Source: Pseudomonas synxantha BG33R
GTDB taxonomy: Bacteria; Pseudomonadota; Gammaproteobacteria; Pseudomonadales; Pseudomonadaceae
DNA: 64,000 nucleotides
Assembly: GCF_000263715.2 (NCBI RefSeq)
Contig: NZ_CM001514.1
Coordinates: 5,270,498 to 5,334,497 of the forward strand
Direction: 5' to 3'
This document shows, piece by piece, positions 37,818 to 49,496 of the stretch. Position 1 is the stretch's first letter; each line of letters begins with the position of its first letter. Position numbers and translations under genes: made by a program. The notes under the pieces are model-generated. The model did not search any database. It was given only the letters and a program-made list of their open reading frames with translations, and was not told the DNA's origin.

Positions 37818-39923
37818 TTAAACGCCCGAAGCCTTGGCTGCTGCTACGTCCTTGATGGACAGCTTGATACGGCCGCGGTTGTCCACGTCCAGTACCAGCA
37901 CTTCCACTTCCTGGCCTTCTTTGAGAATGTCGGTCACTTTCTCAACACGAGCGTCGCTCAGCATGGAGATGTGAACCAGACCGTCTTTGCCCGGCAGGAT
38001 GTTGACGAATGCGCCGAAGTCGACGATGCGCTCAACCTTGCCGACGTAGATCTTGCCGATCTCGGCCTCAGCGGTAATGCCCAGGACGCGCTGGCGTGCA
38101 GCTTCAGCCGCTTCCTTGGTTTCGCCGAAGATCTTGATCGAGCCGTCGTCTTCGATGTCGATCGAAGCCTTGGTCTCTTCACAGATCGCACGGATGGTCG
38201 CGCCGCCTTTACCGATAACATCACGGATTTTGTCGGTGTCGATTTTCATCGCGATCATGGTCGGAGCGTTTTCCGACAGTTCGGTACGCGACTGGCCAAT
38301 GATCTGGTTCATCTGGCCGAGGATGTTCAGGCGCGCTTCCAGGGCTTGGCCCAGAGCGATTTCCATGATCTCTTCGGTGATGCCCTTGATCTTGATGTCC
38401 ATCTGCAGCGCGGTTACGCCTTTAGCGGTACCGGCTACTTTGAAGTCCATGTCGCCCAGGTGGTCTTCGTCGCCCAGGATGTCGGTCAGGATGGCGAACT
38501 TCTCGCCTTCTTTAACCAGGCCCATGGCGATACCGGCAACCGGCGCCTTCATCGGCACACCAGCGTCCATCAGCGCCAGGGAAGCACCGCAAACGGAAGC
38601 CATCGAGCTGGAACCATTGGACTCAGTGATTTCCGATACGACACGGATGGTGTACGGGAACACGTCGGCAGCCGGCAGCATCGCAGCAATCGAACGACGG
38701 GCCAGACGGCCGTGACCGATTTCACGACGACCAGCACCACCCATGCGGCCACACTCGCCCACCGAGAACGGAGGGAAGTTGTAGTGCAGCATGAACGGGT
38801 CTTTTTTCTCGCCTTCCAGGGTGTCCAGCAGCTGTGCGTCACGGGCAGTACCCAGAGTCGCAACTACCAGGGCCTGGGTTTCACCACGGGTGAACAGCGC
38901 CGAACCGTGAGTCTTGGGCAGCACGCCGACTTCGATGTTCAGCGGGCGCACGGTGCGAGTGTCGCGACCGTCGATACGTGGCTTGCCGTTAACGATGTTT
39001 TCGCGAACGGTGCGGTATTCGATTTCACCGAATGCAGCCTTGACGTCGCTGGCAGAAGGCTGGCCTTCTTCACCGGACAACTTGGCGACAACCTGGTCCT
39101 TCAGCTCGCCCAGGCGAGCGTAACGGTCGGCCTTGACGGTGATGGTGTAGGCGTCGGAGATGGCAGCGCCGAACTCGGAGCGGATAGCGCCCAGCAGGTC
39201 GGTAGCTTCCGGAGCAGCAGCCCAGGTCCAGGTTGGCTTGGCAGCTTCGGCAGCCAATTCCTTGACCGCGTTGATTACCACCTGGAACTCGTCGTGAGCA
39301 AACAGTACGGCGCCCAGCATCTGGTCTTCGGTCAGCTCTTTGGCTTCCGACTCAACCATCAATACGGCTTCGGAGGTACCGGCAACGACCATGTCCAGGC
39401 TCGAAGCTTTCTGCTGCTCGTAGGATGGGTTCAGCAGGTAACCTGTGCTTTCGTGGAAAGCAACGCGAGCGGCGCCGATTGGGCCATCAAACGGAATACC
39501 GGAGATAGCCAGCGCAGCCGAAGTACCGATCATCGCAGCGATGTCCGGATCGGTCTTTTTGCTGGTGGAAACGACGGTGCAGACAACCTGCACTTCGTTC
39601 ATGAAGCCTTCCGGGAACAGCGGACGGATCGGACGGTCGATCAGTCGGGAGGTCAGGGTTTCTTTCTCGGAAGGACGGCCTTCGCGCTTGAAGAACCCGC
39701 CAGGGATCTTACCGGCAGCGTAAGTCTTTTCCTGGTAGTGAACGGACAGAGGGAAGAAGCCCTTGCTCGGGTCAGCGGTCTTGGCGCCAACCACGGTCAC
39801 CAGTACGGTAACGTCGTCGTCAACGGTAACCAGCACTGCGCCAGAGGCTTGACGGGCGATACGGCCTGTCTCGAGGGTAACGGTCGACTGACCGAACTGG
39901 AATTTTTTGATAACCGGGTTCAC
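37818..39923 (-). CDS. pnp: Polynucleotide phosphorylase
   Basis: 701 residues from GTG 39923 ([10 protein letters not shown]), with Shine-Dalgarno AGGTAGGA upstream. Two RNase PH domains (about 10-220 and 310-540), with the active-site segment [14 protein letters not shown] in the second, are followed by a KH domain (about 555-615, [11 protein letters not shown]) and an S1 domain (about 620-690). It degrades RNA 3' to 5' with phosphate and can also synthesise tails; it works with RNase E and Hfq. It follows rpsO, and the spacer holds stem-loops that may take part in RNase III autoregulation as in E. coli. Confidence 0.98.
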   Translation of the reverse strand: MNPVIKKFQFGQSTVTLETGRIARQASGAVLVTVDDDVTVLVTVVGAKTADPSKGFFPLSVHYQEKTYAAGKIPGGFFKREGRPSEKETLTSRLIDRPIRPLFPEGFMNEVQVVCTVVSTSKKTDPDIAAMIGTSAALAISGIPFDGPIGAARVAFHESTGYLLNPSYEQQKASSLDMVVAGTSEAVLMVESEAKELTEDQMLGAVLFAHDEFQVVINAVKELAAEAAKPTWTWAAAPEATDLLGAIRSEFGAAISDAYTITVKADRYARLGELKDQVVAKLSGEEGQPSASDVKAAFGEIEYRTVRENIVNGKPRIDGRDTRTVRPLNIEVGVLPKTHGSALFTRGETQALVVATLGTARDAQLLDTLEGEKKDPFMLHYNFPPFSVGECGRMGGAGRREIGHGRLARRSIAAMLPAADVFPYTIRVVSEITESNGSSSMASVCGASLALMDAGVPMKAPVAGIAMGLVKEGEKFAILTDILGDEDHLGDMDFKVAGTAKGVTALQMDIKIKGITEEIMEIALGQALEARLNILGQMNQIIGQSRTELSENAPTMIAMKIDTDKIRDVIGKGGATIRAICEETKASIDIEDDGSIKIFGETKEAAEAARQRVLGITAEAEIGKIYVGKVERIVDFGAFVNILPGKDGLVHISMLSDARVEKVTDILKEGQEVEVLVLDVDNRGRIKLSIKDVAAAKASGV

Positions 39924-40041
39924 GGTGTCCTACCTTCTTTGTGGCTCTTGGGGGAACTTGTCTTCTTGCGAAATTCTTGGGCAATGTCGGGAATCGGCCC
40001 GACCCTCGTCCAGGGTAAAACGTGTATCCAGATAAAACTTG

Positions 40042-40082
40042 AGGCTGGGAGCCTACCATGGGCCAGCGGGAATCCCACTGGC
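40042..40082 (-). other. rpsO-pnp spacer stem-loops
   Basis: Two hairpins: AGGCT-GGG-AGCCT (40042-40054) and GCCAG-rich arms at 40062-40070 and 40074-40082. The second pairs fully only as minus-strand RNA, where a C/A mismatch becomes G-U, which favours a role in the rpsO-pnp transcript. The downstream AAGTTTT gives weak terminator character. In E. coli this spacer contains a terminator and the RNase III site that controls pnp. Confidence 0.5.
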
Positions 40083-40118
40083 ACACGGCAGACAACCAAC
40101 CTCTAGCGCAATCGCTGA

Positions 40119-40388
40119 TTAGCGACGCAGACCCAGGCGACCGATCAGAGCCTGATAACGACCCAGATCCTTGCCTTTCAGGTAGTCCAGCAGCTTACGG
40201 CGCTGGTTTACCATGCGGATCAGACCACGACGGGAGTGGTGGTCTTTACCGTTGGCCTTGAAGTGACCTTGCAGTTTGTTGATGTTGTGGGTCAGCAGTG
40301 CAACTTGCACTTCTGGCGAACCAGTGTCACCAACAGCTTGCTGATAGTCAGCTACGATTTGTGCTTTTTCTTGAACGTCGAGAGCCAT
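40119..40388 (-). CDS. rpsO: 30S ribosomal protein S15
   Basis: 89 residues, the standard S15 length: [16 protein letters not shown], then the 16S rRNA-binding helices ([26 protein letters not shown], shown only in part by LRGLI-type residues [18 protein letters not shown]). S15 is a primary binder of the 16S central domain and in E. coli represses its own translation. It lies between truB and pnp in the conserved nusA-infB-pnp superoperon. Confidence 0.98.
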   Translation of the reverse strand: MALDVQEKAQIVADYQQAVGDTGSPEVQVALLTHNINKLQGHFKANGKDHHSRRGLIRMVNQRRKLLDYLKGKDLGRYQALIGRLGLRR

Positions 40389-40503
40389 GAGGCAATCCTT
40401 TTTTCAGGAAACCACCCAAGGGGTGATCTCAATAGGCCGAGGGCATACCCCCGTATCTATAAATGAGAAGTGACCATGCCTATTAACAGCCACCCTCGTT
40501 CGG

Positions 40504-41421
40504 TCATTCTGACCGAATCAGTCGACGCGGCGCGATGCGCCCGTCTTCGCTCACTTCACCGATACCGATAAAGCGACCGTTATGATCCTGTACTCGCACC
40601 ATGCCGAACTTCGGGGCATCCGGGGCGCGTACCGGCTGGCCGTTGAGCCAGTAGAACGCGCTGTGCTCCGAGAAGTGCAGCAATGGCCAATCCAGCAAAC
40701 CGCTGTCCGATGGCATCAGGAAGCGATCAACCGCTTCGTTGCCGCCTTCGGCGTGCACCGCTTCCAGCTCTTCCAGCGTGACCGTCTGGGCCAGGGTGAA
40801 AGGGCCGGCCTGGGTACGTCGCAGTTCAGCTACATAAGCACCGCAGCCCAGCTTCTCACCAATATCTTCCACGAGGGTACGGATATAGGTGCCTTTGCTG
40901 CAGTCCACCGCCAATCGAGCAGTGTCACCTTCACAAGCGAGCAATTCCAGCCGGGCAATAGTAACAGAACGCGGTTCGCGCTCCACCACTTCGCCCGCAC
41001 GTGCCAGCTTATAAAGAGGTTGCCCATCCCGCTTGAGCGCCGAGTACATCGGCGGTATCTGACTGATTTGCCCACGAAAAGCAGGTAATGCAGCTTCGAT
41101 ATCCGCACGACCAACGGTCACGTCGCGAACCTGCAAAACATCACCTTCGGCGTCTGCCGTGGTGGTTGTCTTGCCCAGTTGCATGAGGGTTTCATAACCC
41201 TTGTCTGAATCAAGCAGGTACTGCGAGAACTTGGTGGCCTCACCAAAGCACAACGGCAGAACGCCGGTGGCCAGTGGATCCAGGCTGCCGGTGTGTCCCG
41301 CCTTCTCGGCGTTAAGCAGCCAGCGGACCTTCTGCAGCGCTGCATTGGAGGTGAAACCAATGGGCTTGTCGAGCAGAATGATGCCACTGACGTTGCGACG
41401 GATACGTTTGACCTGAGCCAC
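40504..41421 (-). CDS. truB: tRNA pseudouridine-55 synthase
   Basis: 305 residues from GTG 41421. The catalytic Asp48 is in [15 protein letters not shown]. The conserved [17 protein letters not shown] and the C-terminal PUA-like domain (about 250-305) are present. It isomerises U55 in the T-loop of elongator tRNAs and acts as a tRNA folding chaperone. It starts 3 nt after the rbfA stop. A perfect hairpin TTCGGTCA-TTC-TGACCGAA (40499-40517) overlaps its stop codon and may be a weak terminator. Confidence 0.97.
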   Translation of the reverse strand: MAQVKRIRRNVSGIILLDKPIGFTSNAALQKVRWLLNAEKAGHTGSLDPLATGVLPLCFGEATKFSQYLLDSDKGYETLMQLGKTTTTADAEGDVLQVRDVTVGRADIEAALPAFRGQISQIPPMYSALKRDGQPLYKLARAGEVVEREPRSVTIARLELLACEGDTARLAVDCSKGTYIRTLVEDIGEKLGCGAYVAELRRTQAGPFTLAQTVTLEELEAVHAEGGNEAVDRFLMPSDSGLLDWPLLHFSEHSAFYWLNGQPVRAPDAPKFGMVRVQDHNGRFIGIGEVSEDGRIAPRRLIRSE

Positions 41422-41424
41422 CGC

Positions 41425-41820
41425 TTACTCCTTGGCGTCTTCAGGTGTGGACGGATGCTGGCTGTCTTCAGCCACGGCGCGCTCGATCAAGGCCGAGAGG
41501 TGCGCGCCACGCACGACGCTTTCGTCGTAATGGAAGTGCAACTGCGGAACGCTGCGCAGCTTCATTTCGCGGGCCAACTGCATCCGCAGGAAACCTGCGG
41601 CGGAGTTGAGCACCTTGATGCTTTGCGCGATTTCTTCGCTGTTGTCCTGCCCCATCACGGTGATGAAGATTTTGGCATGACCCACGTCACGGCTCACTTC
41701 AACGGCGGTGATGGTGACCAGGCCAACGCGCGGGTCTTTAACTTCGCGACGGATCAGTTGAGCCAGCTCACGCTGCATCTGATCGCCGATACGCTGGGTA
41801 CGGCTGTATTCTTTTGCCAT
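41425..41820 (-). CDS. rbfA: Ribosome-binding factor A
   Basis: 131 residues with the KH-like fold of Rbf[34 protein letters not shown], and the [15 protein letters not shown] segment. It binds the immature 30S near helix 1 of 16S rRNA and helps late maturation and cold adaptation. The C-terminal tail is acidic. It lies between infB and truB with a hairpin-containing spacer upstream. Confidence 0.97.
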   Translation of the reverse strand: MAKEYSRTQRIGDQMQRELAQLIRREVKDPRVGLVTITAVEVSRDVGHAKIFITVMGQDNSEEIAQSIKVLNSAAGFLRMQLAREMKLRSVPQLHFHYDESVVRGAHLSALIERAVAEDSQHPSTPEDAKE

Positions 41821-41874
41821 GTCTTGTTACCTGTTACTGCCACACGGTGAAACCCGTGGGGTCTGAAAGCGGCA

Positions 41875-41908
41875 AACGCCCGGCCTGACAAAAGCCAGAC
41901 CGGGCGTT
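41875..41908 (-). terminator. Hairpin between infB and rbfA
   Basis: Outer stem AACGCCCGG / CCGGGCGTT (9 bp) enclosing a small inner CTG/CAG pairing. No T-run on the minus strand, so partial termination or an RNA-processing site is more likely than full termination. Confidence 0.5.
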
Positions 41909-41979
41909 GCGTTTAGAGTCCGGACACGGCGCGGGGCAAGTACATGCCCACGCGCTGTGTGGCTCCTGAAGTGCGCGAG

Positions 41980-44496
41980 TTAGAGGCTGCGAGCAACCTG
42001 AACCTTCTCGAAGACTTCGATCTTGTCGCCAACCTTGACGTCGTTGTAGCTCTTGACGCCGATACCGCATTCCATGCCGGCACGTACTTCGGCAGCGTCA
42101 TCCTTGAAGCGGCGCAGGGATTCCAGCTCGCCTTCGAAGATAACGATGTCTTCACGCAGTACACGGATCGGACGGTTACGGTACACGGTGCCTTCGACAA
42201 CCATGCAACCGGCGATCGCGCCGAATTTCGGCGAGCGGAACACATCACGCACCTCGGCGATACCCAGGATGTTCTCCCGGACGTCGCTGCCAAGCATACC
42301 GGTAAGGGCTTTCTTGACGTCTTCGATGATGTCGTAGATGACGTTGTAGTAACGCATGTCCAGGCCTTCCTGCTCGACGATCTTGCGAGCGCCAGCATCG
42401 GCACGCACGTTGAAGCCGAACAGTACAGCGTTGGAAGCCAGTGCCAGGTTGGCGTCGGATTCGGTGATACCACCGACACCGCCACCGACAACACGCACTT
42501 GCACTTCGTCGTTACCCAGGCCGTTCAAGGCGCCGTTCAACGCTTCGAGGGAACCACGGACGTCGGATTTGAGGACGATGTTAAGCGTCTTCTTCTCTTC
42601 CTGGCCCATGTTCTCGAAGATGTTTTCCAGCTTGCCGGCGTGAGCACGGGCCAGCTTGACTTCGCGGAACTTGCCTTGACGGAACAGAGCCACTTCACGG
42701 GCTTTCTTCTCGTCGGCAACTACGCTCATCTCGTCGCCAGCGTCCGGCGTACCGTCCAGGCCGAGGATCTCGACCGGGATAGCAGGACCTGCTTCCTTGA
42801 TTGGCTTGCCGTTCTCGTCGAGCATGGCACGTACACGGCCGTAGTTCGAACCGACCAGCACCATGTCGCCTTGGCGCAGGGTACCGTCTTGAACCAGCAC
42901 GGTCGCGACCGGGCCACGGCCCTTGTCGAGGCGCGATTCAACCACTACACCACGGCCAGGAGCCGAAGGCGTAGCAGTCAATTCCAGGACTTCAGCTTGC
43001 AACAGGACCGCTTCGAGCAGTTCGTCAACGCCGGTACCCATTTTCGCCGAGACCGATACGAATGGCGTCTCGCCACCCCATTCCTCGGATGTCACGCCGT
43101 GAACCGACAGTTCGCTACGGATGCGATCGAGATCGGCGCCCGGCTTGTCGATTTTGTTCACGGCTACAACCAGAGGAACACCGGCAGCCTTGGCGTGCTG
43201 GACAGCTTCAATGGTCTGCGGCATTACGCCGTCGTCCGCTGCAACCACCAGGATCACGATGTCGGTCGCCTTGGCACCACGGGCACGCATTGCGGTAAAC
43301 GCGGCGTGACCTGGAGTGTCAAGGAAGGTGACCATGCCGCGTTCGGTTTCAACGTGGTATGCACCGATGTGCTGGGTAATACCACCGGCTTCGCCTGCGG
43401 CAACCTTGGCACGACGGATGTAGTCGAGCAGGGAAGTTTTACCGTGGTCAACGTGGCCCATTACGGTCACAACCGGCGCACGGGAAACTGCCTCGCCTTC
43501 AAACTTCAGGGACTCGGCCAGGGAATCTTCCAGGGCAGTGTCGCTGACCAGGGTCACTTTGTGGCCCAGCTCTTCAGCAACCAACTGGGCAGTTTCCTGA
43601 TCCAGTACTTGGTTGATGGTGGCCGGGGTGCCCAGCTTGAACATGAACTTGATGATTTCAGCAGCCTTGACCGACATCTGCTGGGCCAGATCGCCCACAG
43701 TGATGGTCTCGCCGATCTTCACTTCACGCACGACAGGGCCGGTTGGGCTCTGGAAACCGTGGGCGTTGCGTTTTTTCAGCTTGGCCTTGCCGCGACCACC
43801 ACGACGGAAGCCATCGCTTTCTTCGTCGGTAGTACGTGGGGCAACGCGTGGAGCAGGCGCTTTCTCTTTGACCGAGGCACGATGCGGAGCGTTTTTGCGC
43901 TCGCCATCGCCACCACCACCGCGACGATTGTTATCGTCGGCACGTGGTTTGTCCGGACGACGAGGTTCGTCGCGCTTGCGGGCGTCGGCTGCAGGAGCAG
44001 GCGCAGCAGCAACCGGGGCGGCCTCACGCACAGCTTCAACAGGAGCGGCAACCGCTTCAGTGTTGGCAGGTTGCGCAGCAGCAGGCTGGCGACGCGCTTC
44101 TTCTTCGGCGCGACGCTTGGCTTCTTCTTCAGCCTTCTGGCGAGCAGCATTTTCTACTGCGCGACGTTCATCCAGCTCGCGTTTGCGCTCGGCTTCGATT
44201 TCTTCCGGGCTGCGCTGTACGAAGACTTTCTTCTTGCGTACTTCTACGCTGATGCTCTTGCTACCCGCAACACGCAGGGTGCTGGTGGTTTTGCGCTGCA
44301 ATGTAATCTTGCGCGGTTCTTCCACTTTCGCCTTGTGGCTGCTCTTCAAGTGAGTCAGCAAAGACTGCTTCTCACTATCGCTCACACCTTCATCGGCGGC
44401 GGTGTGCGGCAGACCTGCCTCACGCATCTGCTGCAACAGGCGCTCTACCGGTGTTTTGACCTCATCGGCCAGTTGTTTCACCGTGACTTGCGTCAT
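41980..44496 (-). CDS. infB: Translation initiation factor IF-2
   Basis: 838 residues. The N-terminus ([24 protein letters not shown]) is the IF2-N fold, followed by a long charged and Ala/Pro-rich linker (about 60-270) with [19 protein letters not shown] repeats. A second IF2-N domain precedes the GTPase core: G1 GHVDHGKT (about 346), G3 DTPGH, G4 NKID, and G5 SAK. Domains II to IV follow. It brings fMet-tRNA to the 30S and promotes subunit joining. Internal starts producing shorter IF2 forms are possible but not evident to me. Co-transcribed with nusA. Confidence 0.98.
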   Translation of the reverse strand: MTQVTVKQLADEVKTPVERLLQQMREAGLPHTAADEGVSDSEKQSLLTHLKSSHKAKVEEPRKITLQRKTTSTLRVAGSKSISVEVRKKKVFVQRSPEEIEAERKRELDERRAVENAARQKAEEEAKRRAEEEARRQPAAAQPANTEAVAAPVEAVREAAPVAAAPAPAADARKRDEPRRPDKPRADDNNRRGGGGDGERKNAPHRASVKEKAPAPRVAPRTTDEESDGFRRGGRGKAKLKKRNAHGFQSPTGPVVREVKIGETITVGDLAQQMSVKAAEIIKFMFKLGTPATINQVLDQETAQLVAEELGHKVTLVSDTALEDSLAESLKFEGEAVSRAPVVTVMGHVDHGKTSLLDYIRRAKVAAGEAGGITQHIGAYHVETERGMVTFLDTPGHAAFTAMRARGAKATDIVILVVAADDGVMPQTIEAVQHAKAAGVPLVVAVNKIDKPGADLDRIRSELSVHGVTSEEWGGETPFVSVSAKMGTGVDELLEAVLLQAEVLELTATPSAPGRGVVVESRLDKGRGPVATVLVQDGTLRQGDMVLVGSNYGRVRAMLDENGKPIKEAGPAIPVEILGLDGTPDAGDEMSVVADEKKAREVALFRQGKFREVKLARAHAGKLENIFENMGQEEKKTLNIVLKSDVRGSLEALNGALNGLGNDEVQVRVVGGGVGGITESDANLALASNAVLFGFNVRADAGARKIVEQEGLDMRYYNVIYDIIEDVKKALTGMLGSDVRENILGIAEVRDVFRSPKFGAIAGCMVVEGTVYRNRPIRVLREDIVIFEGELESLRRFKDDAAEVRAGMECGIGVKSYNDVKVGDKIEVFEKVQVARSL

Positions 44497-44523
44497 GCAC
44501 TTCTCTCCTCAGGCCGCGCCTAA

Positions 44524-46005
44524 TTACTCGAACCAATGGGCTCGGGCGGCCATGATCAACTTGCCGGCACGATCTTCGTCAATGCCGTCGATGTCGAGCA
44601 GATCGTCAATAGACTGCTCGGCCAGGTCTTCGCGGGTAATTACGCCGCGCACCGCCAGTTCCATCGCCAAATCCTTGTCCATACCCTCAAGCGAGAGCAG
44701 GTCTTCGGCCGGATGGGCGTCTGCCAGCTTTTCCTCAGTAGCGATGGCTTTAGTCAACAAACGATCCTTGGCCCGAGCGCGAAGCTCGTTGACGGTGTCT
44801 TCGTCAAAGCCGTCGATGTTGAGCATTTCTTCCAACGGTACGTAGGCAATCTCTTCCAGGCTGGTGAAGCCTTCATCTACCAGTACCTGTGCCAGGTCTT
44901 CATCGACTTCCAACTCTTCGATGAAGTTGCGCAGGATGTCACCGGTTTCAGCTTGCTGCTTAGCCTGGATGTCCGATTCGGTCATCACGTTCAGGGTCCA
45001 GCCGGTCAGTTGGCTGGCCAGACGCACGTTCTGACCACCACGACCAATGGCCTGAGCCAGATTGTCTGCGCCAACGGCGATGTCCATTGCATGGGCATCT
45101 TCGTCAACGATAATTGCCGCCACTTCAGCCGGCGACATGGCGTTGATCACGAACTGCGCCGGGTTATCGTCCCACAGGACGATATCCACACGCTCACCGC
45201 CCAATTCGCCCGACACTGCCTGGACGCGCGAACCGCGCATACCGATGCAAGCGCCTTGCGGGTCGATGCGTTTGTCCTTGGAGCGAACCGCGATCTTGGC
45301 ACGCGAACCCGGATCGCGGGACGCAGCCATGACTTCGATCAGACCTTCGGCAATTTCCGGCACTTCGATGCGGAACAGCTCGATCAGCATTTCCGGCGCG
45401 GTGCGCGACAGGATCAGCTGAGGACCGCGGTTCTCGGTGCGGATTTCCTTGAGCAGCGCACGCAGACGCACGCCGACACGGAAGGTTTCGCGAGAGATGA
45501 TGTCTTCGCGGGCCAGCAACGCTTCGGCGTTGTTGCCCAGGTCGACGATCACATTGTCGCGGGTAACTTTTTTCACGGTGCCGGAGATGATTTCACCCAG
45601 GCGCTCGCGATAAGCGTCAACGACTTGAGCGCGCTCGGCTTCACGAACCTTCTGCACGATGACCTGCTTGGCGGTCTGTGCAGCAATACGGCCGAATTCG
45701 ATCGATTCGATCTTTTCTTCGACGACATCACCGACCTGGGCGCCCGGGTGCGTTTGCGCAACCTTGCTCGGCCAGGTTTCGATGGCCGGATCATCAAGAT
45801 CGGCTTCTTCGACGACCGTCCAGCGACGGAAAGTCTCATAGGCACCGGTGTGGCGGTTGATTTCCACACGCAGATCAACTTCGTCTTCAAAACGCTTTTT
45901 GGTAGCAGTGGCCAGGGCCAGCTCCAGCGCTTCAAAAATCACGTTTGCCGGTACGCCCTTTTCATTGGATACCGACTCAACAACCAGCAGTACTTCTTTG
46001 CTCAT
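44524..46005 (-). CDS. nusA: Transcription termination/antitermination factor NusA
   Basis: 493 residues from ATG 46005 ([12 protein letters not shown]); an upstream in-frame extension of seven codons is not family-like. Order: polymerase-binding N-terminal domain (1-130), S1 (about 135-200), KH1 and KH2 (about 230-345, [11 protein letters not shown] and [13 protein letters not shown]), and two acidic repeat domains (about 360-490, ending ARAHWFE) typical of gammaproteobacterial NusA. It modulates pausing, termination and rRNA antitermination. Sits between rimP and infB. Confidence 0.98.
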   Translation of the reverse strand: MSKEVLLVVESVSNEKGVPANVIFEALELALATATKKRFEDEVDLRVEINRHTGAYETFRRWTVVEEADLDDPAIETWPSKVAQTHPGAQVGDVVEEKIESIEFGRIAAQTAKQVIVQKVREAERAQVVDAYRERLGEIISGTVKKVTRDNVIVDLGNNAEALLAREDIISRETFRVGVRLRALLKEIRTENRGPQLILSRTAPEMLIELFRIEVPEIAEGLIEVMAASRDPGSRAKIAVRSKDKRIDPQGACIGMRGSRVQAVSGELGGERVDIVLWDDNPAQFVINAMSPAEVAAIIVDEDAHAMDIAVGADNLAQAIGRGGQNVRLASQLTGWTLNVMTESDIQAKQQAETGDILRNFIEELEVDEDLAQVLVDEGFTSLEEIAYVPLEEMLNIDGFDEDTVNELRARAKDRLLTKAIATEEKLADAHPAEDLLSLEGMDKDLAMELAVRGVITREDLAEQSIDDLLDIDGIDEDRAGKLIMAARAHWFE

Positions 46006-46052
46006 CGTACGCCTCGCCTTTCGCAAGCCATTGGATCCGCGGGATCCGCGTC

Positions 46053-46511
46053 TCAGTCAAAACTGGGAATAATGTTGGCCTTGTCGATCATATCGATCGG
46101 CAACAGGAACTCATGGTCTTCTACCTGCACCACGACATCCTGTTCTTCTACACCGCGCAGAAGGCCCTGAAAGTTGCGTCGCCCTTCGAAGGGCGAACGC
46201 AGCTTGATCTTCACTTGTTCACCGGCAAATTTTGCAAACTGATCAATAGTGAACAGTGGGCGTTCCATGCCTGGCGAGGAAACTTCAAGGGTGTATTCAA
46301 CGGAAATCGGATCTTCAACATCCAGCACACCGCTGATCTGACGGCTGACAATGGCACAATCGTCCACCAGCACGCCGCCCTCTTTATCGATATAAACGCG
46401 CAACATTGAGTGGCGACCTTGAGCCGAAAACTCAATACCCCAGCATTCATAGCCTAGGGCCACGACCACCGGGGCCAGCAAGGCCTGCAACTCTTCTAGC
46501 TTGCTCGACAC
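46053..46511 (-). CDS. rimP: Ribosome maturation factor RimP
   Basis: 152 residues from GTG 46511 ([14 protein letters not shown]). The frame is open 21 codons further upstream, but that part would encode across a terminator hairpin, while GTG 46511 has the Shine-Dalgarno GAGGGGG a few bases before it. Conserved parts: [23 protein letters not shown], and a C-terminal SH3-like domain. It helps assemble the 30S central pseudoknot region. First protein gene after tRNA-fMet in the metY-rimP-nusA-infB arrangement. Confidence 0.96.
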   Translation of the reverse strand: MSSKLEELQALLAPVVVALGYECWGIEFSAQGRHSMLRVYIDKEGGVLVDDCAIVSRQISGVLDVEDPISVEYTLEVSSPGMERPLFTIDQFAKFAGEQVKIKLRSPFEGRRNFQGLLRGVEEQDVVVQVEDHEFLLPIDMIDKANIIPSFD

Positions 46512-46551
46512 CTGAACCCCCTCGTGCATGTATGTGCATGCTGTGCAAAAT

Positions 46552-46574
46552 AAAAAAATGGGCGAAACGCCCAT
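46552..46574 (-). terminator. Terminator upstream of rimP
   Basis: Stem ATGGGCG / CGCCCAT, loop of 3 nt, followed on the minus strand by six T residues. It is the last of three stacked hairpins between tRNA-fMet and rimP; the middle one is AACGCCG / CGGCGTT at 46581-46602. Confidence 0.85.
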
Positions 46575-46618
46575 CCTTGAAACGCCGTCGAACAGCGGCG
46601 TTGAAAGTGTCCAGCTAA

Positions 46619-46641
46619 CAAAAAGCCCCTTAAAAGGGGCT
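46619..46641 (-). terminator. Terminator after tRNA-fMet
   Basis: Stem AGCCCCTT / AAGGGGCT (46624-46641) with minus-strand TTTTTG after it, 11 nt past the tRNA 3' end. Confidence 0.88.
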
Positions 46642-46651
46642 CCGCTAAAAC

Positions 46652-46728
<77 letters not shown>

Positions 46729-46792
46729 ACAAAGCTGGGGCGGAAGTATACGACCGATCCCTTACAGGGTCAATGTAACCTTCCACCTACAA

Positions 46793-46813
46793 GAAAGCCC
46801 GCAACAGCGGGCT
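46793..46813 (-). terminator. Hairpin between tRNA-Leu and tRNA-fMet
   Basis: Stem AGCCCGC / GCGGGCT with loop of 4 nt and TTTCTTG on the minus strand; 11 nt past the tRNA-Leu 3' end. Confidence 0.8.
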
Positions 46814-46824
46814 CTCCTGATAAT

Positions 46825-46910
46825 TGGTACCGAGAAGGGGACTCGAACCCCTACACCCTATGGGCACAACCACCTCAAGGTTGCGTGTCTACCAATTCCA
46901 CCACCTCGGC
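46825..46910 (-). tRNA. tRNA-Leu (anticodon GAG)
   Basis: 86 nt with the long variable arm of leucine tRNAs. 5' end GCCGAGGTGGTGGAATTGG, anticodon loop CCTTGAGGT with GAG, T-arm GGTTCGAGTCC, and encoded CCA. Lies 22 nt after secG, same strand. The secG-tRNA-Leu pairing is conserved in gammaproteobacteria. Confidence 0.97.
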
Positions 46911-46932
46911 AATACAGCGCTTACAACCCTTC

Positions 46933-47316
46933 TTACTTCTGCTCTTGAGCTGGAGGTACGTCAGTCGCTGGAGTAGCCGACTTTTGCTCTTGAAGCACCG
47001 GGACATCATCAGAAGCCGGTTTTGCTTTTGGAACTTCCAACACTGCTGGGTTTGGCAAACCTACCTGAGTCAGCACATGAGCTTTCTCTTTAGCAAAGTA
47101 ACCTAACCCTAAGCTGGTTATGAAGAAACCTGCGGCAAGTATAGCAGTAAACTTACTAAGAAAGGTAGAGGAACCTTGGCTTCCGAACACAGTATTTGAA
47201 GCACCTGCACCGAAAGACGCACCAGCATCCGCACCTTTACCCTGTTGCAACAAAACCAGAGCAACTACGCTCAGGGCAGCCAACAGATGAAAAACGACTA
47301 CGACTGTTTCCAGCAT
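46933..47316 (-). CDS. secG: Preprotein translocase subunit SecG
   Basis: 127 residues from ATG 47316 ([10 protein letters not shown]); 16 further in-frame codons upstream overlap tpiA and are not family-like. Two membrane helices (about 2-22 and 52-72) are joined by the conserved cytoplasmic loop [16 protein letters not shown] and [11 protein letters not shown]. The C-terminal tail (about 75-127) is longer than in E. coli and rich in Pro, Ala and Gln. SecG assists SecYE-SecA in export. Starts 4 nt after the tpiA stop. Confidence 0.95.
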   Translation of the reverse strand: MLETVVVVFHLLAALSVVALVLLQQGKGADAGASFGAGASNTVFGSQGSSTFLSKFTAILAAGFFITSLGLGYFAKEKAHVLTQVGLPNPAVLEVPKAKPASDDVPVLQEQKSATPATDVPPAQEQK

Positions 47317-47320
47317 TTTT

Positions 47321-48076
47321 TCAGTTTCCCGCGGCGCGACAGATCGCACCGAACTCATCTGCATTCAGGGAGGCTCCACCAATGAGCCCCCCATCGATAT
47401 CCGGCATGCCGAACAGTTCGACCGCATTGGCCGCCTTCACGCTGCCGCCGTATAGAAGCCGCACACCTTGCGCGACTTCAGAATTCTCTGCCGCCAACTG
47501 CGCGCGGATGGCTGCGTGCACATCCTGCGCCTGTTGCGGTGTAGCAGTCAGTCCGGTGCCAATGGCCCAGACCGGCTCGTAAGCAATAACCGCCTTTGCA
47601 AACGCCCCAACACCCAGCTCCTCGATGATGCTGCCCAGCTGACGCGAGACAACTTCAAGAGTCTTGCCTGATTCGCGCTGCTCAAGGGTCTCCCCTATGC
47701 ACAACACCGGAACCAAGCCACAAGCCTGTGCCGCGGCGAACTTGCGGTTGAGCGTCGCATCCCGCTCGCCCATCATCTGACGGCGCTCGGAGTGCCCGAC
47801 AAGTACATAGGCACACCCTGCATCAACCAACTGACTCGGCGAAATCTCACCGGTCAATGCGCCTTGCATGGGCTCCACCGCAGAATTCTGCGCGCCGACC
47901 TGGATCGACTTGCCCTTCAAGCCATCAACCACTTGGTTGATATGCAAGCAAGGCGGGAAAACCGCGACATCAACACCGCTAGGCAAGGCCAAGTGACGAA
48001 GGCCATTGATCAGCTCAGCGACACTGGCGCGGGTACCGTGCATCTTCCAGTTACCAGCTACCATAGTGCGACGCAT
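47321..48076 (-). CDS. tpiA: Triosephosphate isomerase
   Basis: 251 residues, TIM barrel. Catalytic residues: Asn9 and Lys11 in GNWKMHG, His in VGHSERR, Glu in [11 protein letters not shown]; phosphate loop [11 protein letters not shown]. It interconverts dihydroxyacetone phosphate and glyceraldehyde-3-phosphate. Placed between glmM (66 nt upstream) and secG (4 nt downstream). Confidence 0.98.
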   Translation of the reverse strand: MRRTMVAGNWKMHGTRASVAELINGLRHLALPSGVDVAVFPPCLHINQVVDGLKGKSIQVGAQNSAVEPMQGALTGEISPSQLVDAGCAYVLVGHSERRQMMGERDATLNRKFAAAQACGLVPVLCIGETLEQRESGKTLEVVSRQLGSIIEELGVGAFAKAVIAYEPVWAIGTGLTATPQQAQDVHAAIRAQLAAENSEVAQGVRLLYGGSVKAANAVELFGMPDIDGGLIGGASLNADEFGAICRAAGN

Positions 48077-48142
48077 GCTGTACCCCGTCGGTCAAAGTGG
48101 GCGCAGATGTTACCCAACCACACCATCACTGGCAAGCCGAAT

Positions 48143-49480
48143 TCAGGCGCAAACTTCAGTTACCAGTTTTGCCAGGTCTTCGGCATGGCCGCGAACCTGG
48201 GTTTCGTCCTCGCCTTCGACCATGACACGCACCAGAGGCTCAGTGCCCGACTTGCGCAACAACACACGCCCACGCCCGGCCATTGCCTGGGTAACACGCT
48301 CACAAGCCTCTTTGACGGCAGGGTGCTCGATTGGATTTTCACCACCGGCAAAACGCACATTGAGCAGCACCTGCGGACACTTGCGCAGGGCCTGACGCGC
48401 CTGCGCCAGGCTCTCGTCACGACGACGCAAGGCCAGAAGCACCTGCAGCGCAGCGATGATGGCGTCGCCCGTAGTCGTATGCTGGAAGCATACGACGTGT
48501 CCCGAGTTCTCGCCGCCTACCAGCCAGTTACGCTCCAGAAGCTCGGCGATCACATAACGGTCGCCGACATTGGCGCGGATAAACGGAATACCCAACTCCG
48601 CCAATGCCAACTCAAGCCCCAGGTTGCTCATGAGGGTACCCACAACGCCGCCCTGCAGCTTGTTACGCTCATGCAGATCACGGGCAATGATGAACAGCAA
48701 ATCATCACCATCCACAATCATGCCGGTGTGATCCACCATCAGCACACGATCGCCGTCGCCATCGAACGCGATACCCAGGTCCGCATGTTCGGCCAGAACC
48801 GCCGCCTGCAGTTGCTCCATGTGCGTGGAGCCGCAGTTGTCGTTGATGTTCAACCCGTTAGGCTGAGCCGACAGCACGGTGACCTGCGCTCCCAGCTCCT
48901 TGAAAACACTTGGCGCTACCTTGTAGGTCGCACCATGGGCGCAATCGACAACGATCTTCAGCCCGGCAAAATTGGTACTGCTCGGCACGCTGCTTTTGCA
49001 GAATTCGATATAACGGCCGGACGCATCATTGATTCGCGACACCTTGCCCAACTTGCTGGATTCAACCACCGTCATCGGCGCATCCAGCAGCTCTTCGATC
49101 ATCAACTCGATCTCGTCAGGCAACTTGGTACCCTGCCCCGAGAAGAACTTGATGCCATTGTCGTCATGCGGGTTGTGCGACGCACTGATCACAATACCGG
49201 CTTCAGCGTGAAAGGTACGCGTCAGGTAAGCGATCGCCGGCGTGGGCATGGGCCCCAACAGCATTACGTCGGCGCCGGCAGCAGATAAGCCTGCCTCAAG
49301 CGCGGATTCAAACATATAACCCGAAATACGGGTGTCCTTGCCAACCAGGATCCGACACGCCCCCATGCTGCGGAACGCCATGCCTGCCGCCCAACCCAAC
49401 TTGAGCATGAAATCAGGGGTAATCGGAAACTCGCCAACCCGACCACGGATGCCGTCGGTGCCAAAGTATTTTTTAGTCAT
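48143..49480 (-). CDS. glmM: Phosphoglucosamine mutase
   Basis: 445 residues. The phosphorylated Ser101 lies in [16 protein letters not shown], the Mg2+ loop is DGDGDR, and the C-terminal phosphate-binding loop is [12 protein letters not shown]. It isomerises glucosamine-6-P to glucosamine-1-P for UDP-GlcNAc and cell-wall synthesis. It is active only when phosphorylated on the serine. It follows folP after 16 nt in the ftsH-folP-glmM order typical of gammaproteobacteria. Confidence 0.98.
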   Translation of the reverse strand: MTKKYFGTDGIRGRVGEFPITPDFMLKLGWAAGMAFRSMGACRILVGKDTRISGYMFESALEAGLSAAGADVMLLGPMPTPAIAYLTRTFHAEAGIVISASHNPHDDNGIKFFSGQGTKLPDEIELMIEELLDAPMTVVESSKLGKVSRINDASGRYIEFCKSSVPSSTNFAGLKIVVDCAHGATYKVAPSVFKELGAQVTVLSAQPNGLNINDNCGSTHMEQLQAAVLAEHADLGIAFDGDGDRVLMVDHTGMIVDGDDLLFIIARDLHERNKLQGGVVGTLMSNLGLELALAELGIPFIRANVGDRYVIAELLERNWLVGGENSGHVVCFQHTTTGDAIIAALQVLLALRRRDESLAQARQALRKCPQVLLNVRFAGGENPIEHPAVKEACERVTQAMAGRGRVLLRKSGTEPLVRVMVEGEDETQVRGHAEDLAKLVTEVCA

Positions 49481-49496
49481 AAGTGCTCCATCATTC

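Noticed and set aside
37971..40106. 711-codon frame antisense to pnp
   Set aside because: Antisense shadow caused by third-position GC bias; it runs past both ends of pnp without features.
41944..44523. Long plus-strand frame antisense to infB (859 codons)
   Set aside because: Shadow of infB: low-complexity antisense translation, no known fold. Similar shadows lie opposite pnp, nusA, ilvI, pgi and dnaK.
46512..46574. N-terminal extension of rimP to 46574
   Set aside because: It would translate through a terminator hairpin with a T-run; GTG 46511 has a proper Shine-Dalgarno and fits the family.
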